From: Candidatus Parvarchaeota archaeon
GTDB lineage: Archaea > Nanobdellota > Nanobdellia > JAFCGN01
Direction: 5' to 3'
Assembly: GCA_017609105.1 (NCBI GenBank)
Contig: JAFCEQ010000006.1
Coordinates: forward strand, 1 to 41,064
Length of the DNA: 41,064 bases
Shown: positions 18,367 through 26,846 of the stretch, one piece after another
Layout: every line of letters begins with the position of its first letter
Numbering within the stretch: position 1 is the stretch's first letter
Notes under the pieces: generated by a model
The model's database searches: none
What the model was told of the DNA's origin: nothing
Seen by the model: only the letters and a program-made list of their open reading frames with translations
Translations under genes and position numbers: made by a program

Positions 18367-18700
18367 CACTAATTCTTAATTTAACACCTATTTTAATGTT
18401 TTCATTCATGTTTTTTGAAATAAAAATTTTTTCAGGAACTTCAATTAACCATTTTGAGTTTTCACAACACCAAGTTCTTAATTGAAAAGGCCTGCAATAA
18501 TCAATTCTTAATACTTTCTTATTTTCATCAAGCCATATAGCGTAAATTGGGAAGAAAACAAACCAAGTGTGAATGCAATTCTTATGAGATTTTAATTTAA
18601 AAATAAGGATTTTTTCTTGTTTAAAACAAAACATTAAACCTTTTATTTGTTGAAAAATGTTTTTTAATAATTTTCCCTTAATTTCAACGCTTTTCTTCAT
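18347..18700 (-). CDS. DUF192-family protein
   Basis: This 117-residue protein matches the DUF192 pattern: a GLMF turn after an N-terminal helix, a hydrophobic strand (ILIFKL), the IHTWFVFFPIYAIWLDE segment (family consensus IHT.fm.fpid.ifld), and a final strand with the WLIEVPE stretch. The family's function is not established; members are small beta-rich proteins, often near membrane proteins. Here there is no signal peptide, so the protein is probably cytoplasmic. It overlaps the start of sufC by 20 bases, which links it to the SUF operon. Three Cys lie near the centre (DYCRPF and WCCEN). A link to metal or Fe-S handling is speculation. Confidence 0.75.
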   Translation of the reverse strand: MKKSVEIKGKLLKNIFQQIKGLMFCFKQEKILIFKLKSHKNCIHTWFVFFPIYAIWLDENKKVLRIDYCRPFQLRTWCCENSKWLIEVPEKIFISKNMNENIKIGVKLRISDELVKN

Positions 18701-18746
18701 TTATTAATTAGAACGGATTTTAATTTAAATTATTATCCTTAACTAA

Positions 18747-19565
18747 TTATGTTCTTCTGAATACAATGCTCGCGTACCCAACGCAATTACTCCACTCATG
18801 ATTTACATCTCCGCTCGTGTAATAATTTAATAATTCTCCTTTAACATGATTGTTTGAACACGCTTTCATGAATAATAGTATTGCTTTGTTCCCGCAAATT
18901 GTTGAATTAGTTTTCATTAAAAATTTTTTAAATCCTTGAATATTAAAATTTATTATTTCATTAATGGCTTTCTTATCAAGCTCGTACAAATTTTTTTTAA
19001 CATTTTTCGTGAAAGGAGGATTACCGTAATAATGATAATTTTTTCCGTAATGAGTGAAATCACTGCTTATAATAAAACCCGCATTCTTTATTTTATTTAA
19101 TGCTTTAACTTGTTTTTCAGTGAAAACCCCTGTTTGAATTGCAATAATCCTTGCATTTGGTTTTGTTATTTGCAAGAAAGGCAGGATTACTTCAATTGAA
19201 TGCTCCATTGAATGAGATTCATTATTCACTGGGAAAACTTTTTTTAGTTTTTCTAAAACTGTTTTATCTGTTTTAATAATTCCTAGTGGTGTGAGAAAAT
19301 CTTGAGAGCATAAACAAGTTTTACTATTAGTATGGTTTGTTCCTAAAATAACATAGGTTTTAAAATCTTTTAATGCTTTGAATGAGAACGCCATGCCTTT
19401 ACCAGCATAATAATACCCAGCGTGAGGTGTTATAACAGCAAATCCTTTTGGAATTCTTTTCTTGAATCTTGTTTGATTAAGGAGTTCTTCTATGTTTTCT
19501 TTTAGAATCTTAGGATTGCTCGGGTAAAACATTCCATTAGCAATAGGAGTTCTGATACCTTCCAT
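18747..19565 (-). CDS. MEMO1-like / AmmeMemoRadiSam system protein B
   Basis: This 272-residue protein is of the MEMO family, structurally related to class III extradiol dioxygenases. Recognisable segments are R.P..nG.FYP at the N-terminus, TPHAGYYYAGKGMA (first His), LGTNH, MEHSIEVILPFLQ (second His), ISSDFTHYG (third His region) and a final CGN...GDV. The three His fit a metal site, though the function in archaea is not settled; it often sits beside an AMMECR1 and a radical-SAM gene, neither of which is here. Its position after enolase and rpsB is the conserved archaeal one. Confidence 0.88.
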   Translation of the reverse strand: MEGIRTPIANGMFYPSNPKILKENIEELLNQTRFKKRIPKGFAVITPHAGYYYAGKGMAFSFKALKDFKTYVILGTNHTNSKTCLCSQDFLTPLGIIKTDKTVLEKLKKVFPVNNESHSMEHSIEVILPFLQITKPNARIIAIQTGVFTEKQVKALNKIKNAGFIISSDFTHYGKNYHYYGNPPFTKNVKKNLYELDKKAINEIINFNIQGFKKFLMKTNSTICGNKAILLFMKACSNNHVKGELLNYYTSGDVNHEWSNCVGYASIVFRRT

Positions 19566-19675
19566 TACTTATAATATAAGAGATTTGTTTGTTTAAATTT
19601 TGCTAATAACAATTTTTTAACTGATAATCTAATGAAGAATTAAAATAAGATTAAGAATAATTAGTGATTATTCCT

Positions 19676-20263
19676 TTATTTTTGGAATTCACTTAATTCT
19701 ATTTTTAATTCTTTTCCCTTGCTCTTTAAGTATTCTCTTGCAAGAAGATAGAACACTAATCCAACACTTTTTTTGCTTTTATTATTGCAAGGAATAACTA
19801 AATCAGTATTAACTAAAGTATTATTCGTATTATTTAAAGTTATGATTGGTATTCCTATTTTTAGAGCGTCATGAATTGCGTTCTTGTCATTCCATTGATC
19901 GCATACAATCAAGATTTTTGGTTCTGTGTATTCCTCTCCATAACTTGGATTAGTCATTTTACCTGGAAGATATCTTCCAATTACAACATTAACGCCAGTG
20001 GCTTTTCCGAACATTTTAACTGCTTTCACTACATTCTCTTTTTTTCCTACAACCATTATTTCGTTTGGTTCAAATTTTTCAAGCATTCTTGCAGCTATTC
20101 TTATTCTCTCATCTATTTTTTGAACATTAAGAACAGCGAGTCCGTCAGTTCTTATCTTATATATGAATTCTTTCATATACTTTGTTTTATATTTTGTTCC
20201 TATATGAATTCCTGAAACAAGGTATGTGTCTAAATCAATTAATGTTTTTTCTTTTTCTTTCAT
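19676..20263 (-). CDS. rpsB: ribosomal protein S2
   Basis: This small-subunit protein of 195 residues is close to the usual size for archaeal S2, which lacks the bacterial coiled-coil insert. Diagnostic segments are YLVSGIHIGTKYKTKYMKEF near the N-terminus, DGLAVLNVQKIDERI, RYLPGKMTNP, PKILIVCDQWND and the GIPIITLNNTN switch followed by DLVIPCNNKSKKSVGL. It starts 10 bases after the enolase stop and is followed by the MEMO-like gene. The RpoK-enolase-S2-MEMO order is common in archaea. Confidence 0.96.
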   Translation of the reverse strand: MKEKEKTLIDLDTYLVSGIHIGTKYKTKYMKEFIYKIRTDGLAVLNVQKIDERIRIAARMLEKFEPNEIMVVGKKENVVKAVKMFGKATGVNVVIGRYLPGKMTNPSYGEEYTEPKILIVCDQWNDKNAIHDALKIGIPIITLNNTNNTLVNTDLVIPCNNKSKKSVGLVFYLLAREYLKSKGKELKIELSEFQK

Positions 20264-20273
20264 TAAGTTTCAC

Positions 20274-21476
20274 CTATTCATTTCGCAAAAGCGCGTTTAT
20301 CTTACTTATTCTTTCGCCATTCACAATGCCTATTTTAATGTAAGGCAATTTTTGCGCTAAACCAATATGAGCGATTGTATCATCATTGGTTTCTTTTGAC
20401 CTATGACTAATCACTGAATTGTATTTATATTTTTTCGCTATTTTAATAGTTTCGAATGTATTTTTAAGATTTCCGATTTGGTTTGGCTTTATTATTATTG
20501 AATTACAAGCACTTATTTTAATTCCTCTTTTTAATCTCTCAGCACTTGTTACGAACAAGTCATCTCCTACAATCATTGCTTTAGTTTTTTTTGTTAATCT
20601 AGCGTGATTCATGAAATCTTCTTCATTAAAAGGGTCTTCCACGTATCTTAGTTTATATTTTTTAATAAGTGTTCTTATTAACTCATACTGTTCTTCAGAA
20701 TCATAGGATTCCTTGTTTTTCTCGCTTATTTTAGAATGATAGTAATATCTTCCGTTTTTGTAAAAATTGCTTGAAGCAACATCCACGCCCATGAATATTT
20801 TTTCTTTATAATTAGCTCTTACTTTTGCTATGGCTTTTCCAAGAAGTTCAAAAGCTTTAACATTATTAATAGGAGCAACCCATCCTCCTTCAAAATCAAC
20901 ACCGCTTACAATTCCTTCTTTAATTAGTTCGTTCTTTAATGCAGAATGCACTTTCTTATTAATTATTATTTTTTTTTCAAAAGTGCGTGCATTATTGAAG
21001 ACAAGGAATTCTTGAATATCAGGGAAAACAAGTTTTTCTTTTGGGTAATCTAAGTGAACGCTTCCTCCTATTATCTTGCTTATTGGAGTGATTTTGTGTT
21101 TGAAAAATCTTTTTTCAGGATTAAGAATCTTCCATTTTGGAACTTCATTCTCCTTGCTTAAAGCATCAATTAGAGCATAACTCGTGCTGAGAGTGATGTC
21201 AGCACCTAATGGTGAGAGAATTCTTTCAATCTCAAATATGTTTTCTAAGGAATCAATTTTTTTATTAATTAATTTTTTGCTTAAAATAAGATTAAATTCT
21301 TTTATTGTTTTATTCCTGTTTTTTATGAATTCTTTTGCTTCATGTTTTCCAGTGCTTGTTCCTTTCGGCGCACTTCCTCTTCCGAGAATTCCTTTTTCTG
21401 TTTTTATTTCAACTTCTATTGTTAAATCCGCATGAGAATTAAATATTGTGCGGGCTTTAATGTTTTTTATTTTCAT
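20274..21476 (-). CDS. eno: enolase, divergent
   Basis: This 400-residue protein interconverts 2-phosphoglycerate and phosphoenolpyruvate. The conserved active-site segments are present: PKGTSTGKHEA loop, IQEFLVF, FEGGWVAP, DVASSNFY, VEDPFNEEDF, VGDDLFVTS, KPNQIG, ISHRSKETNDD and the C-terminal YIKIG. Several sites differ from the norm: the N-terminal SRGNPTVEV is NSHADLTIEV, PSGAS is PKGTS, and the usual NGGxHA is IGGSVHLD. The metal ligands and catalytic Lys and His appear kept, so it is probably active. I chose the ATG at 21476; an in-frame extension of 11 residues upstream looks non-coding. It lies between rpoK and rpsB. Confidence 0.88.
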   Translation of the reverse strand: MKIKNIKARTIFNSHADLTIEVEIKTEKGILGRGSAPKGTSTGKHEAKEFIKNRNKTIKEFNLILSKKLINKKIDSLENIFEIERILSPLGADITLSTSYALIDALSKENEVPKWKILNPEKRFFKHKITPISKIIGGSVHLDYPKEKLVFPDIQEFLVFNNARTFEKKIIINKKVHSALKNELIKEGIVSGVDFEGGWVAPINNVKAFELLGKAIAKVRANYKEKIFMGVDVASSNFYKNGRYYYHSKISEKNKESYDSEEQYELIRTLIKKYKLRYVEDPFNEEDFMNHARLTKKTKAMIVGDDLFVTSAERLKRGIKISACNSIIIKPNQIGNLKNTFETIKIAKKYKYNSVISHRSKETNDDTIAHIGLAQKLPYIKIGIVNGERISKINALLRNE

Positions 21477-21568
21477 TGTGCTTCTCAAAAAAATAATTAC
21501 TTTATGCATATATGTGTTTTTTGTATAACCTTTGTTTTAAGCAATTTCTTTTATCAAAACTTTTTTGT

Positions 21569-21730
21569 TTAATGCTTTACGCCAATCTTAAGAACTCCTT
21601 TTTCAAATTCTTTTTTCGCAATTTTTATTGTATCATATAATTCTTTTGATTTAATTAATTTAGGAGCGCCCATGCGAAGTTGAAGGGCTCTTGCACCTAT
21701 TATTCTTGCTTTTTCAAATTTGTTATACAT
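21569..21730 (-). CDS. rpoK: RNA polymerase subunit Rpo6/RpoK (Rpb6/omega homologue)
   Basis: This 53-residue subunit is the archaeal counterpart of Rpb6/omega and helps assemble the large subunit. The family signature is clear: N-terminal KFEKARIIGARALQLRMGAP, then basic helices ending KIGVKH. It is at the short end for archaeal RpoK, with no acidic N-terminal tail. GGAG lies about eight bases upstream of the ATG. It lies between rrp42 and eno, so RNA polymerase, exosome and glycolytic/ribosomal genes are joined in one directional run. Confidence 0.92.
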   Translation of the reverse strand: MYNKFEKARIIGARALQLRMGAPKLIKSKELYDTIKIAKKEFEKGVLKIGVKH

Positions 21731-21779
21731 TTTAATTCTCCTCTCCACACTTTTTATTTTTAAATTTATTGTTTTCTTT

Positions 21780-22562
21780 TTATATTTTGTTTAATAATTT
21801 TTGTAATTCTTTGTTTTTCTTTATAGCTAATTTAAGGCATTTTGAGAATTCTTCAGGAGTGAAAGCTCCTTTACCTCCTTTTTGCATTGAATGCACGTAA
21901 TCACCAGCGCATCCAAAAGTTATTCTTGCGTCAGCAAGTTCTTCTTCCTTTTTTTCTGCATCCACTAAGAATAAATCATTGATTTTAAAAATCGTGCAAG
22001 CTGTTGGCGTGCAGTTTAAAGGAATGTTTTTCTTTGAATGCTCTTTAAATAATACGTTTCCTTCTTTGTCAAGTTTTGGTATTTTTGCTTTTTTTAAAGC
22101 AATCATTGCTCCAAGAACGCTTGCGTCAATAAGATTGCCGTCATTGTTTATTACATAAATATCAATGAATACCATCCAAACTTTTTCTCCTTTTTCAATG
22201 CATAATTTTTTTGTGTCAATCGCATGACTCTCCCTAATCGTTCTATCCACTACTCTTGCAAGTTCAATTGCTTCTTCTTTTGGCGGGCCAGGCTCAAATT
22301 CAGGATCTGCTATTGGCGCAAATTCTGCTGTAACCATCATAACACCTTCATCAGGGGAATCAGCATAAGGTGTTGCAGTATTCATTTTAACGCCAACTAT
22401 TACTTCTGTTTTTCCTATTTTCACTCTTGCACTGCCTTCAGCATTCACGCTTACTGGTTCTTGAATTATTATTTCTCTATAAGAATCTTTATTCTTTCTT
22501 TCTGTTAATCTTCCTCCTTGTTCGTATAAATCTATAATAAATTTTTTGTCATAATCTTTCAT
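21780..22562 (-). CDS. rrp42: exosome subunit Rrp42
   Basis: This 260-residue RNase PH-fold subunit alternates with Rrp41 in the hexameric ring of the archaeal exosome. It is catalytically silent but shapes the active site and binds RNA. Typical segments are GRLTERK-like start, a strand pair NAEGSARVKIGKTEVIVGVK, EFAPIADPEFEPGPP, ARVVDRTIRESHAID, FIDIYVINNDGNLIDAS and GAMIALK. Its ATG overlaps the FAU-1 stop by four bases (ATGA), so the two are translationally coupled. RpoK follows. Confidence 0.95.
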   Translation of the reverse strand: MKDYDKKFIIDLYEQGGRLTERKNKDSYREIIIQEPVSVNAEGSARVKIGKTEVIVGVKMNTATPYADSPDEGVMMVTAEFAPIADPEFEPGPPKEEAIELARVVDRTIRESHAIDTKKLCIEKGEKVWMVFIDIYVINNDGNLIDASVLGAMIALKKAKIPKLDKEGNVLFKEHSKKNIPLNCTPTACTIFKINDLFLVDAEKKEEELADARITFGCAGDYVHSMQKGGKGAFTPEEFSKCLKLAIKKNKELQKLLNKI

Positions 22563-23953
22563 TTTTTATTCGCCTCCAATTCATCCGCTAATTTCTTAGC
22601 TTTTTTTTCACATTTTTTTGTTATAATTCCTAAATCAACTGTTTTTTTCAAATCTTCTTCATCAATTTTTTCTCGTTTACCATTTTTTTCAATAACATCA
22701 ATTTCTAAATCATTGCATCTTGCAAAAAATGGGAAAACCTCTATTTTGCTTGTTATTGAAAAATATTTTCCTTTTAATTCTCCTTGAGAATTGTAATATG
22801 AGTGTTCTATGAATTCTTTGTCCTTCTCAATTGTTGTTAAAATATAATCTTCTAATTCTTTTTTTATGTTTAAACCATCGTAAACTCCTTCAAACTTCAC
22901 TACTCTCTTAATTACTATTCTCTTCTTTTTTAAGTCAAGTTCTTGAATTTTTCCTTTTATAATAATATCCTTATTATTGCTCTTTTTTTGAATTAGTTTA
23001 TAAAACCTTCCTACTTTTGGGTTTCTTTTGAAAATTGTTTTTTCAAAAGTATTAATTATTTTTTTCTTATCTAATTTTTCACTTAATAAGTCTTCACAAA
23101 AATCAACGAGATTCTGGTATCCTGCTGTTTTATAGGAATGATGTTCTTCTATTGTTGGAACAATTTCTCCTCTAAGTTTATCAAGCTCTTCTTTAGAATC
23201 TTTTCCAAATTCAATAAACCAAGTAATTAGTCCTTTGTTTAATTCTTCTGGCTTAGTATTTTTTTCGTGTTTTTTTATTATCCTTTCTTCTAATTTTAAA
23301 AGAGAATTTATTTCTTCTTCTAATTCTTTCTCGCTTTTATTTTCAGCAAGTGATTTCCAAAGTATTCCCCAACCCTTTTCTTTAACTTTATCAGATAATT
23401 TGCTTAAAACATTAATTTCTTCTTTTTTCCTGAAATGTTTGCTAACTTTTGTGAAACCATCTTTTATTAAAATCAGGTTTTTTCCAAAAAGCCTTATATT
23501 GCTTGAGAGAATGTAATTATTTTTTGTTTCTCCTTTTATTTGTACAAGAACTTTTTCTCCTTCTCGCAAATAACCCCAATAATTTTTTAAAGATAGTAAA
23601 CCGAGTTTTTCTTTTCCAATATCCACGTAAATCTCTTTGTTTTTTTGATCCACTTCTTTTATGAATCCTGTGAAAATATTTCCTATTTCTATTTTTTTGT
23701 AAAGACTATCTTCAAATTTTTTCTTTAAAAGAGAAACAATTTCTTCTGCATCCTCACCGTGCACTGTTATCCCGTTTGAATCTTCTTTGTCGTAAATGAG
23801 GTTATCTGCTTGTTCAATGTTTTTTGTTTTATTAAATCTTTTTAACTGCTCTTCACTCATACAACTAATCTCAAAACCGTTTTTGCTGAGATAATTTGTT
23901 ATTGCCGTGGAGTAAATCCCTCTTATTTTAACAGTTCTACTATTATTACTCAT
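22559..23953 (-). CDS. FAU-1 type RNA-binding protein / RNase E/G-like, DUF402
   Basis: This 464-residue protein fits the archaeal FAU-1 family, described as an AU-rich RNA-binding protein and reported ribonuclease with RNase E/G-like features acting in rRNA precursor processing. The N-terminal segment TVKIRGIYSTAITNYLSKNGFEI is the family signature. An S1-like barrel follows at about 88-150 (GFIKEVDQKNKEIYVDIG), then a charged helical region. The C-terminal DUF402 domain (about 335-430) contains HSYYNSQGELKGKYFSI and FARCNDLEIDVIE. It lies 15 bases after rrp41 and overlaps rrp42 by four, so it is embedded in the exosome operon. The catalytic residues of this family are not clear enough to score. 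Confidence 0.85.
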   Translation of the reverse strand: MSNNSRTVKIRGIYSTAITNYLSKNGFEISCMSEEQLKRFNKTKNIEQADNLIYDKEDSNGITVHGEDAEEIVSLLKKKFEDSLYKKIEIGNIFTGFIKEVDQKNKEIYVDIGKEKLGLLSLKNYWGYLREGEKVLVQIKGETKNNYILSSNIRLFGKNLILIKDGFTKVSKHFRKKEEINVLSKLSDKVKEKGWGILWKSLAENKSEKELEEEINSLLKLEERIIKKHEKNTKPEELNKGLITWFIEFGKDSKEELDKLRGEIVPTIEEHHSYKTAGYQNLVDFCEDLLSEKLDKKKIINTFEKTIFKRNPKVGRFYKLIQKKSNNKDIIIKGKIQELDLKKKRIVIKRVVKFEGVYDGLNIKKELEDYILTTIEKDKEFIEHSYYNSQGELKGKYFSITSKIEVFPFFARCNDLEIDVIEKNGKREKIDEEDLKKTVDLGIITKKCEKKAKKLADELEANKK

Positions 23954-23968
23954 TTTTTTTGCTCCTCC

Positions 23969-24688
23969 TTATTCATTAAGAACTTCATTCACTTTGTATT
24001 TTTTTTTAAGAGCTGCTTTTTGGATTTCATATATTTTTTTAGCTCCTTTTATTCCTTCTTTTATTGCTTTAACTAAATCTTCATCCTTTATTTTCCCATC
24101 TAATTGGAGCAATGTTAGTTTGTTTTCAACAGGAGAATAAGCGATTGGAATATCTGTTGCTCCTCCCGGGCCATCATAATCTTCTTCTTCTTTATTAATA
24201 TCAATGCATATTTTATCCCCGATTTTTCCTACTGCCACTGCTGCAACTAAATCTTTCATTGGGATTCCTGCATCAGCTAATGCCATTGAAGCAGCGCAGA
24301 TTGCAGCGCATCTTGTTCCAGCATCTGCTTGCGGGATTTCAATAAACACGTCCACAATTAGTTTTGGGAAGTCATTAAGCAAGCAAACAGGTTCTAAAGC
24401 AGAGGCAATTACTAATCCTAATTCTTGCGAACGCCTGCTTGGACCAGGCCTTGCTCTTTCATTCACACTAAAACTAATCATATCATACCTGCATCTTAAA
24501 GTTCCTTTTTTTGGATTTTGAAGAAATTTTGGATGCATTTCTTTTGGACCGTAAACGCCTGCAATTGCTTCTGTTTTTCCAATCTTGAAGCGAGCGCTAC
24601 CATCAGCATTAGGAATGATTCCAACTTCTGCTTCAATTTTTCTTAATTCATCAAATTTTCTTCCGTCAAATCTTTTTTTATACACCAT
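23969..24688 (-). CDS. rrp41: exosome catalytic subunit Rrp41
   Basis: This 239-residue RNase PH-fold subunit carries the phosphorolytic 3'-to-5' active sites of the archaeal exosome ring. Seen in order are RFDGRKFDELRKI, NADGSARFKIGKT, the phosphate/RNA-binding NERARPGPSRRSQELG, VFIEIPQADAGTRCAA and, at the catalytic Asp, GATDIPIAYSP, where GEADMP is usual. The acidic EEEDYDGPGG stretch before the catalytic Asp is a few residues longer than I expect. The C-terminal helix and Lys-rich tail are normal. It lies between rrp4 and the FAU-1 gene. Confidence 0.95.
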   Translation of the reverse strand: MVYKKRFDGRKFDELRKIEAEVGIIPNADGSARFKIGKTEAIAGVYGPKEMHPKFLQNPKKGTLRCRYDMISFSVNERARPGPSRRSQELGLVIASALEPVCLLNDFPKLIVDVFIEIPQADAGTRCAAICAASMALADAGIPMKDLVAAVAVGKIGDKICIDINKEEEDYDGPGGATDIPIAYSPVENKLTLLQLDGKIKDEDLVKAIKEGIKGAKKIYEIQKAALKKKYKVNEVLNE

Positions 24689-24706
24689 TATTCATCACCT
24701 TTTATT

Positions 24707-25411
24707 TTAATTCTTCACAGGTTTTATCTTACTATTTTTTTCAAGCATTTCTTTTATTGTATCAGTTAAACCCTTCACATGTCCTTTTTCATTTATTAAC
24801 TCAATTGCTTTTTTTGCTCGCAAAATGTCTGAAGCTTCTCCATTTATCCAAACCCATCCATTCTGCCCTACAATTATTTCAGTATTAGTTAATTCTTTTA
24901 TCATGGAAATCATACTGCCTTTCTTCCCTATCACTCTTGGCACTTTATTATAGTCAATCTTAACTATTAATCCTCCTTTTATTTTTCTTAATCCAGGACC
25001 CTTACAAGTTATTTGCAATGAACCTGTTGATGTAAAATTCAATATTCTTCCAATTAATTTATCACCAACATTGAAGTACTTGCTTAAATCTTCGTCCTTT
25101 CTTATGTAAGTGTTTGTGCCTTCACTTAATGGCAGGTTTGCTATGAATGGCGCGCCAATATCAACTTGCCATGAACTAAAACCTACTTCACTGATTTCTC
25201 CAACAATTAAATCCTCTTTTTGCGGTATGTATTTTCCTGATAAAGGTATTATTTTAATAACAGAACCTTTTACATCAACTAAACCAAGTCTGTTGGAATA
25301 AATTTTTTCATTTTTTCTGTAAGTGTTTTTTCCAGCAATGAATTCCATTCCTTCTGCTAATAAGTCTCCAGGAAGTGCTACTTCCCTGGAAGCAATAATT
25401 AATTTACTCAT
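24707..25411 (-). CDS. rrp4: exosome RNA-binding cap subunit Rrp4
   Basis: This 234-residue cap protein binds the face of the Rrp41/Rrp42 ring and feeds RNA into it. The N-terminal beta domain contains EVALPGDLLAEG. The S1 domain follows from about residue 70 (GEISEVGFSSWQVDIGAPF), and a KH domain lies at about 150-215 with the RNA-contacting loop VIGKKGSM and the strand GWVWINGE. Domain order and length are normal for archaeal Rrp4. It lies between SBDS and rrp41, the canonical order. Confidence 0.95.
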   Translation of the reverse strand: MSKLIIASREVALPGDLLAEGMEFIAGKNTYRKNEKIYSNRLGLVDVKGSVIKIIPLSGKYIPQKEDLIVGEISEVGFSSWQVDIGAPFIANLPLSEGTNTYIRKDEDLSKYFNVGDKLIGRILNFTSTGSLQITCKGPGLRKIKGGLIVKIDYNKVPRVIGKKGSMISMIKELTNTEIIVGQNGWVWINGEASDILRAKKAIELINEKGHVKGLTDTIKEMLEKNSKIKPVKN

Positions 25412-25438
25412 AATCTTTTCACCTCTAATTTAATATTT

Positions 25439-26128
25439 TTAATTTAATATTTTTATATCTGCAGTCCCCTGACTTAAGCGATTTATTTCATCAATAATAT
25501 CATTGATTATGCCAGCAGGAATTTTAAGCTTGCATAACCATGAACCATTATTTAACCACATATTATTTATTATTGTTGCTTTTTTTGAAATAACTCCATA
25601 CGCTTTTGCACTGTATTCAGGGGGAAAAATTACTTCTAATTCTTTTTCTTCAATCCTTAATGGAAGAACAGGCCTTAATTTTTCAATAAGTTCTTTGCTC
25701 TGCTCTTCTACATTCTTGAAAGGATTAATATGAAATTTTACTTCCTCCATAGCAAGCTCAATTCTTTGCGGAGGCACAGGATTATTTGTTCTTGAATCTA
25801 TTGCATTCCTGCTAATAAGAGTAATAATTTTTTTCTTCTTCTCTTCAATTAATTTATTCTTATATTCTTGAGTTAATTGCACTTCACCTTCTTTTATGAT
25901 TTTTTCAGCAATTCTGTTAACATCATCTGTTCCAAAGAATTCTTCAACATTAGGTGCTAAAAGCCCTTTTCTTGCGTCCTTAAAAATTTGAGGCACAGCA
26001 AGAACTTCTTCCATGCTTACTTCCTCGCCTTTCTTTAGTGCTAAAGCTTTTTCGCAATCAACAAGCACTTCAAAAATTGATTCACTGTCCTTTAATCTTG
26101 CAATAACGGCTTTGTCCACGCTCACCAT
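25439..26128 (-). CDS. ribosome maturation protein SBDS (SDO1)
   Basis: This 229-residue protein is the archaeal SBDS/Sdo1 orthologue, which in eukaryotes works with EFL1 to release eIF6 from the 60S subunit. The N-terminal domain shows FEVLVDCEKALALKKGEE and VPQIFKDARKGLLAP. The central helical domain follows with QEYKNKLIEEKKKKIITLISRNAID and the C-terminal ferredoxin-like domain with LRIEEKELEVIFPPEYS. All three domains are complete. It lies six bases after psmA and 27 bases before rrp4, the conserved proteasome/SBDS/exosome order. Confidence 0.95.
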   Translation of the reverse strand: MVSVDKAVIARLKDSESIFEVLVDCEKALALKKGEEVSMEEVLAVPQIFKDARKGLLAPNVEEFFGTDDVNRIAEKIIKEGEVQLTQEYKNKLIEEKKKKIITLISRNAIDSRTNNPVPPQRIELAMEEVKFHINPFKNVEEQSKELIEKLRPVLPLRIEEKELEVIFPPEYSAKAYGVISKKATIINNMWLNNGSWLCKLKIPAGIINDIIDEINRLSQGTADIKILN

Positions 26129-26134
26129 ACTTAT

Positions 26135-26845
26135 CTACTTCCAATAATTTGATAATTCTTGATATGTTAGTTTTTTATATTTTTTGTCTGAGGACACTAT
26201 TGCTGCTTCAATTCTTGATGAATCAAATTTAGAACCTAAAACTTTTTTTAATGAATTCATAGCTAATTTAATTCCTTGTTCTATGCTCATATTATCTTTA
26301 TAATTCTTTTTCAAGTAATCATTAATCATTTCACTTCCTTCTCCGATTCCCGTAGCCTTATATTCAAAATAAATCCCGCTTGGTTCTGTAACAAATAAAT
26401 GAGGTCCTCCGTCAAATCCAGCGATTAATAAACTCACGCCGAAAGGTCTTGTTCCAGCGTACTGCGTGTACGCTTGTTTAAAATTACAAATGCTTTTCAC
26501 AACACTCCACACATCTATTGATTCACCATATGTTAACTTGTGTTTTTGTGCTTCTTCTTGAGCTCTTTCTATAAGCATTCTTCCATCACTTATTAATCCA
26601 CTCATTGTTGCACCAATATGCTCGTCTATTTGAAAAATTTTTTCAACACTCTTTACAACAATAAGAGGATCTATTATTCTTTTATCTGCTATGAGCACAA
26701 CACTGTCTTTGCAAACAACTCCAACAGCAGGCGTGCCTTGACTAACTGTTTTTCTTGCGTACTCAACTTGCAGTAATCTTCCGTCAGGACTGAAAACAGT
26801 TATTGCTCTGTCATAACCCATTAATTCTTGTGGCATTTGACTCAT
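26135..26845 (-). CDS. psmA: 20S proteasome alpha subunit
   Basis: This 236-residue subunit forms the outer rings and gate of the archaeal 20S proteasome. The N-terminal gate helix region GYDRAITVFSPDGRLLQVEYA is diagnostic, followed by KTVSQGTPAVGV, GLISDGRMLIERA, CNFKQAYTQYAGTRPFGVSLL and the GEGSEMIN region. The N-terminal Thr nucleophile is absent, as expected for an alpha subunit. GGTG lies seven bases before the ATG, inside the end of rnp2, so rnp2-psmA translation is probably linked. The beta subunit is not in the window. Confidence 0.96.
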   Translation of the reverse strand: MSQMPQELMGYDRAITVFSPDGRLLQVEYARKTVSQGTPAVGVVCKDSVVLIADKRIIDPLIVVKSVEKIFQIDEHIGATMSGLISDGRMLIERAQEEAQKHKLTYGESIDVWSVVKSICNFKQAYTQYAGTRPFGVSLLIAGFDGGPHLFVTEPSGIYFEYKATGIGEGSEMINDYLKKNYKDNMSIEQGIKLAMNSLKKVLGSKFDSSRIEAAIVSSDKKYKKLTYQELSNYWK

Positions 26846-26846
26846 T

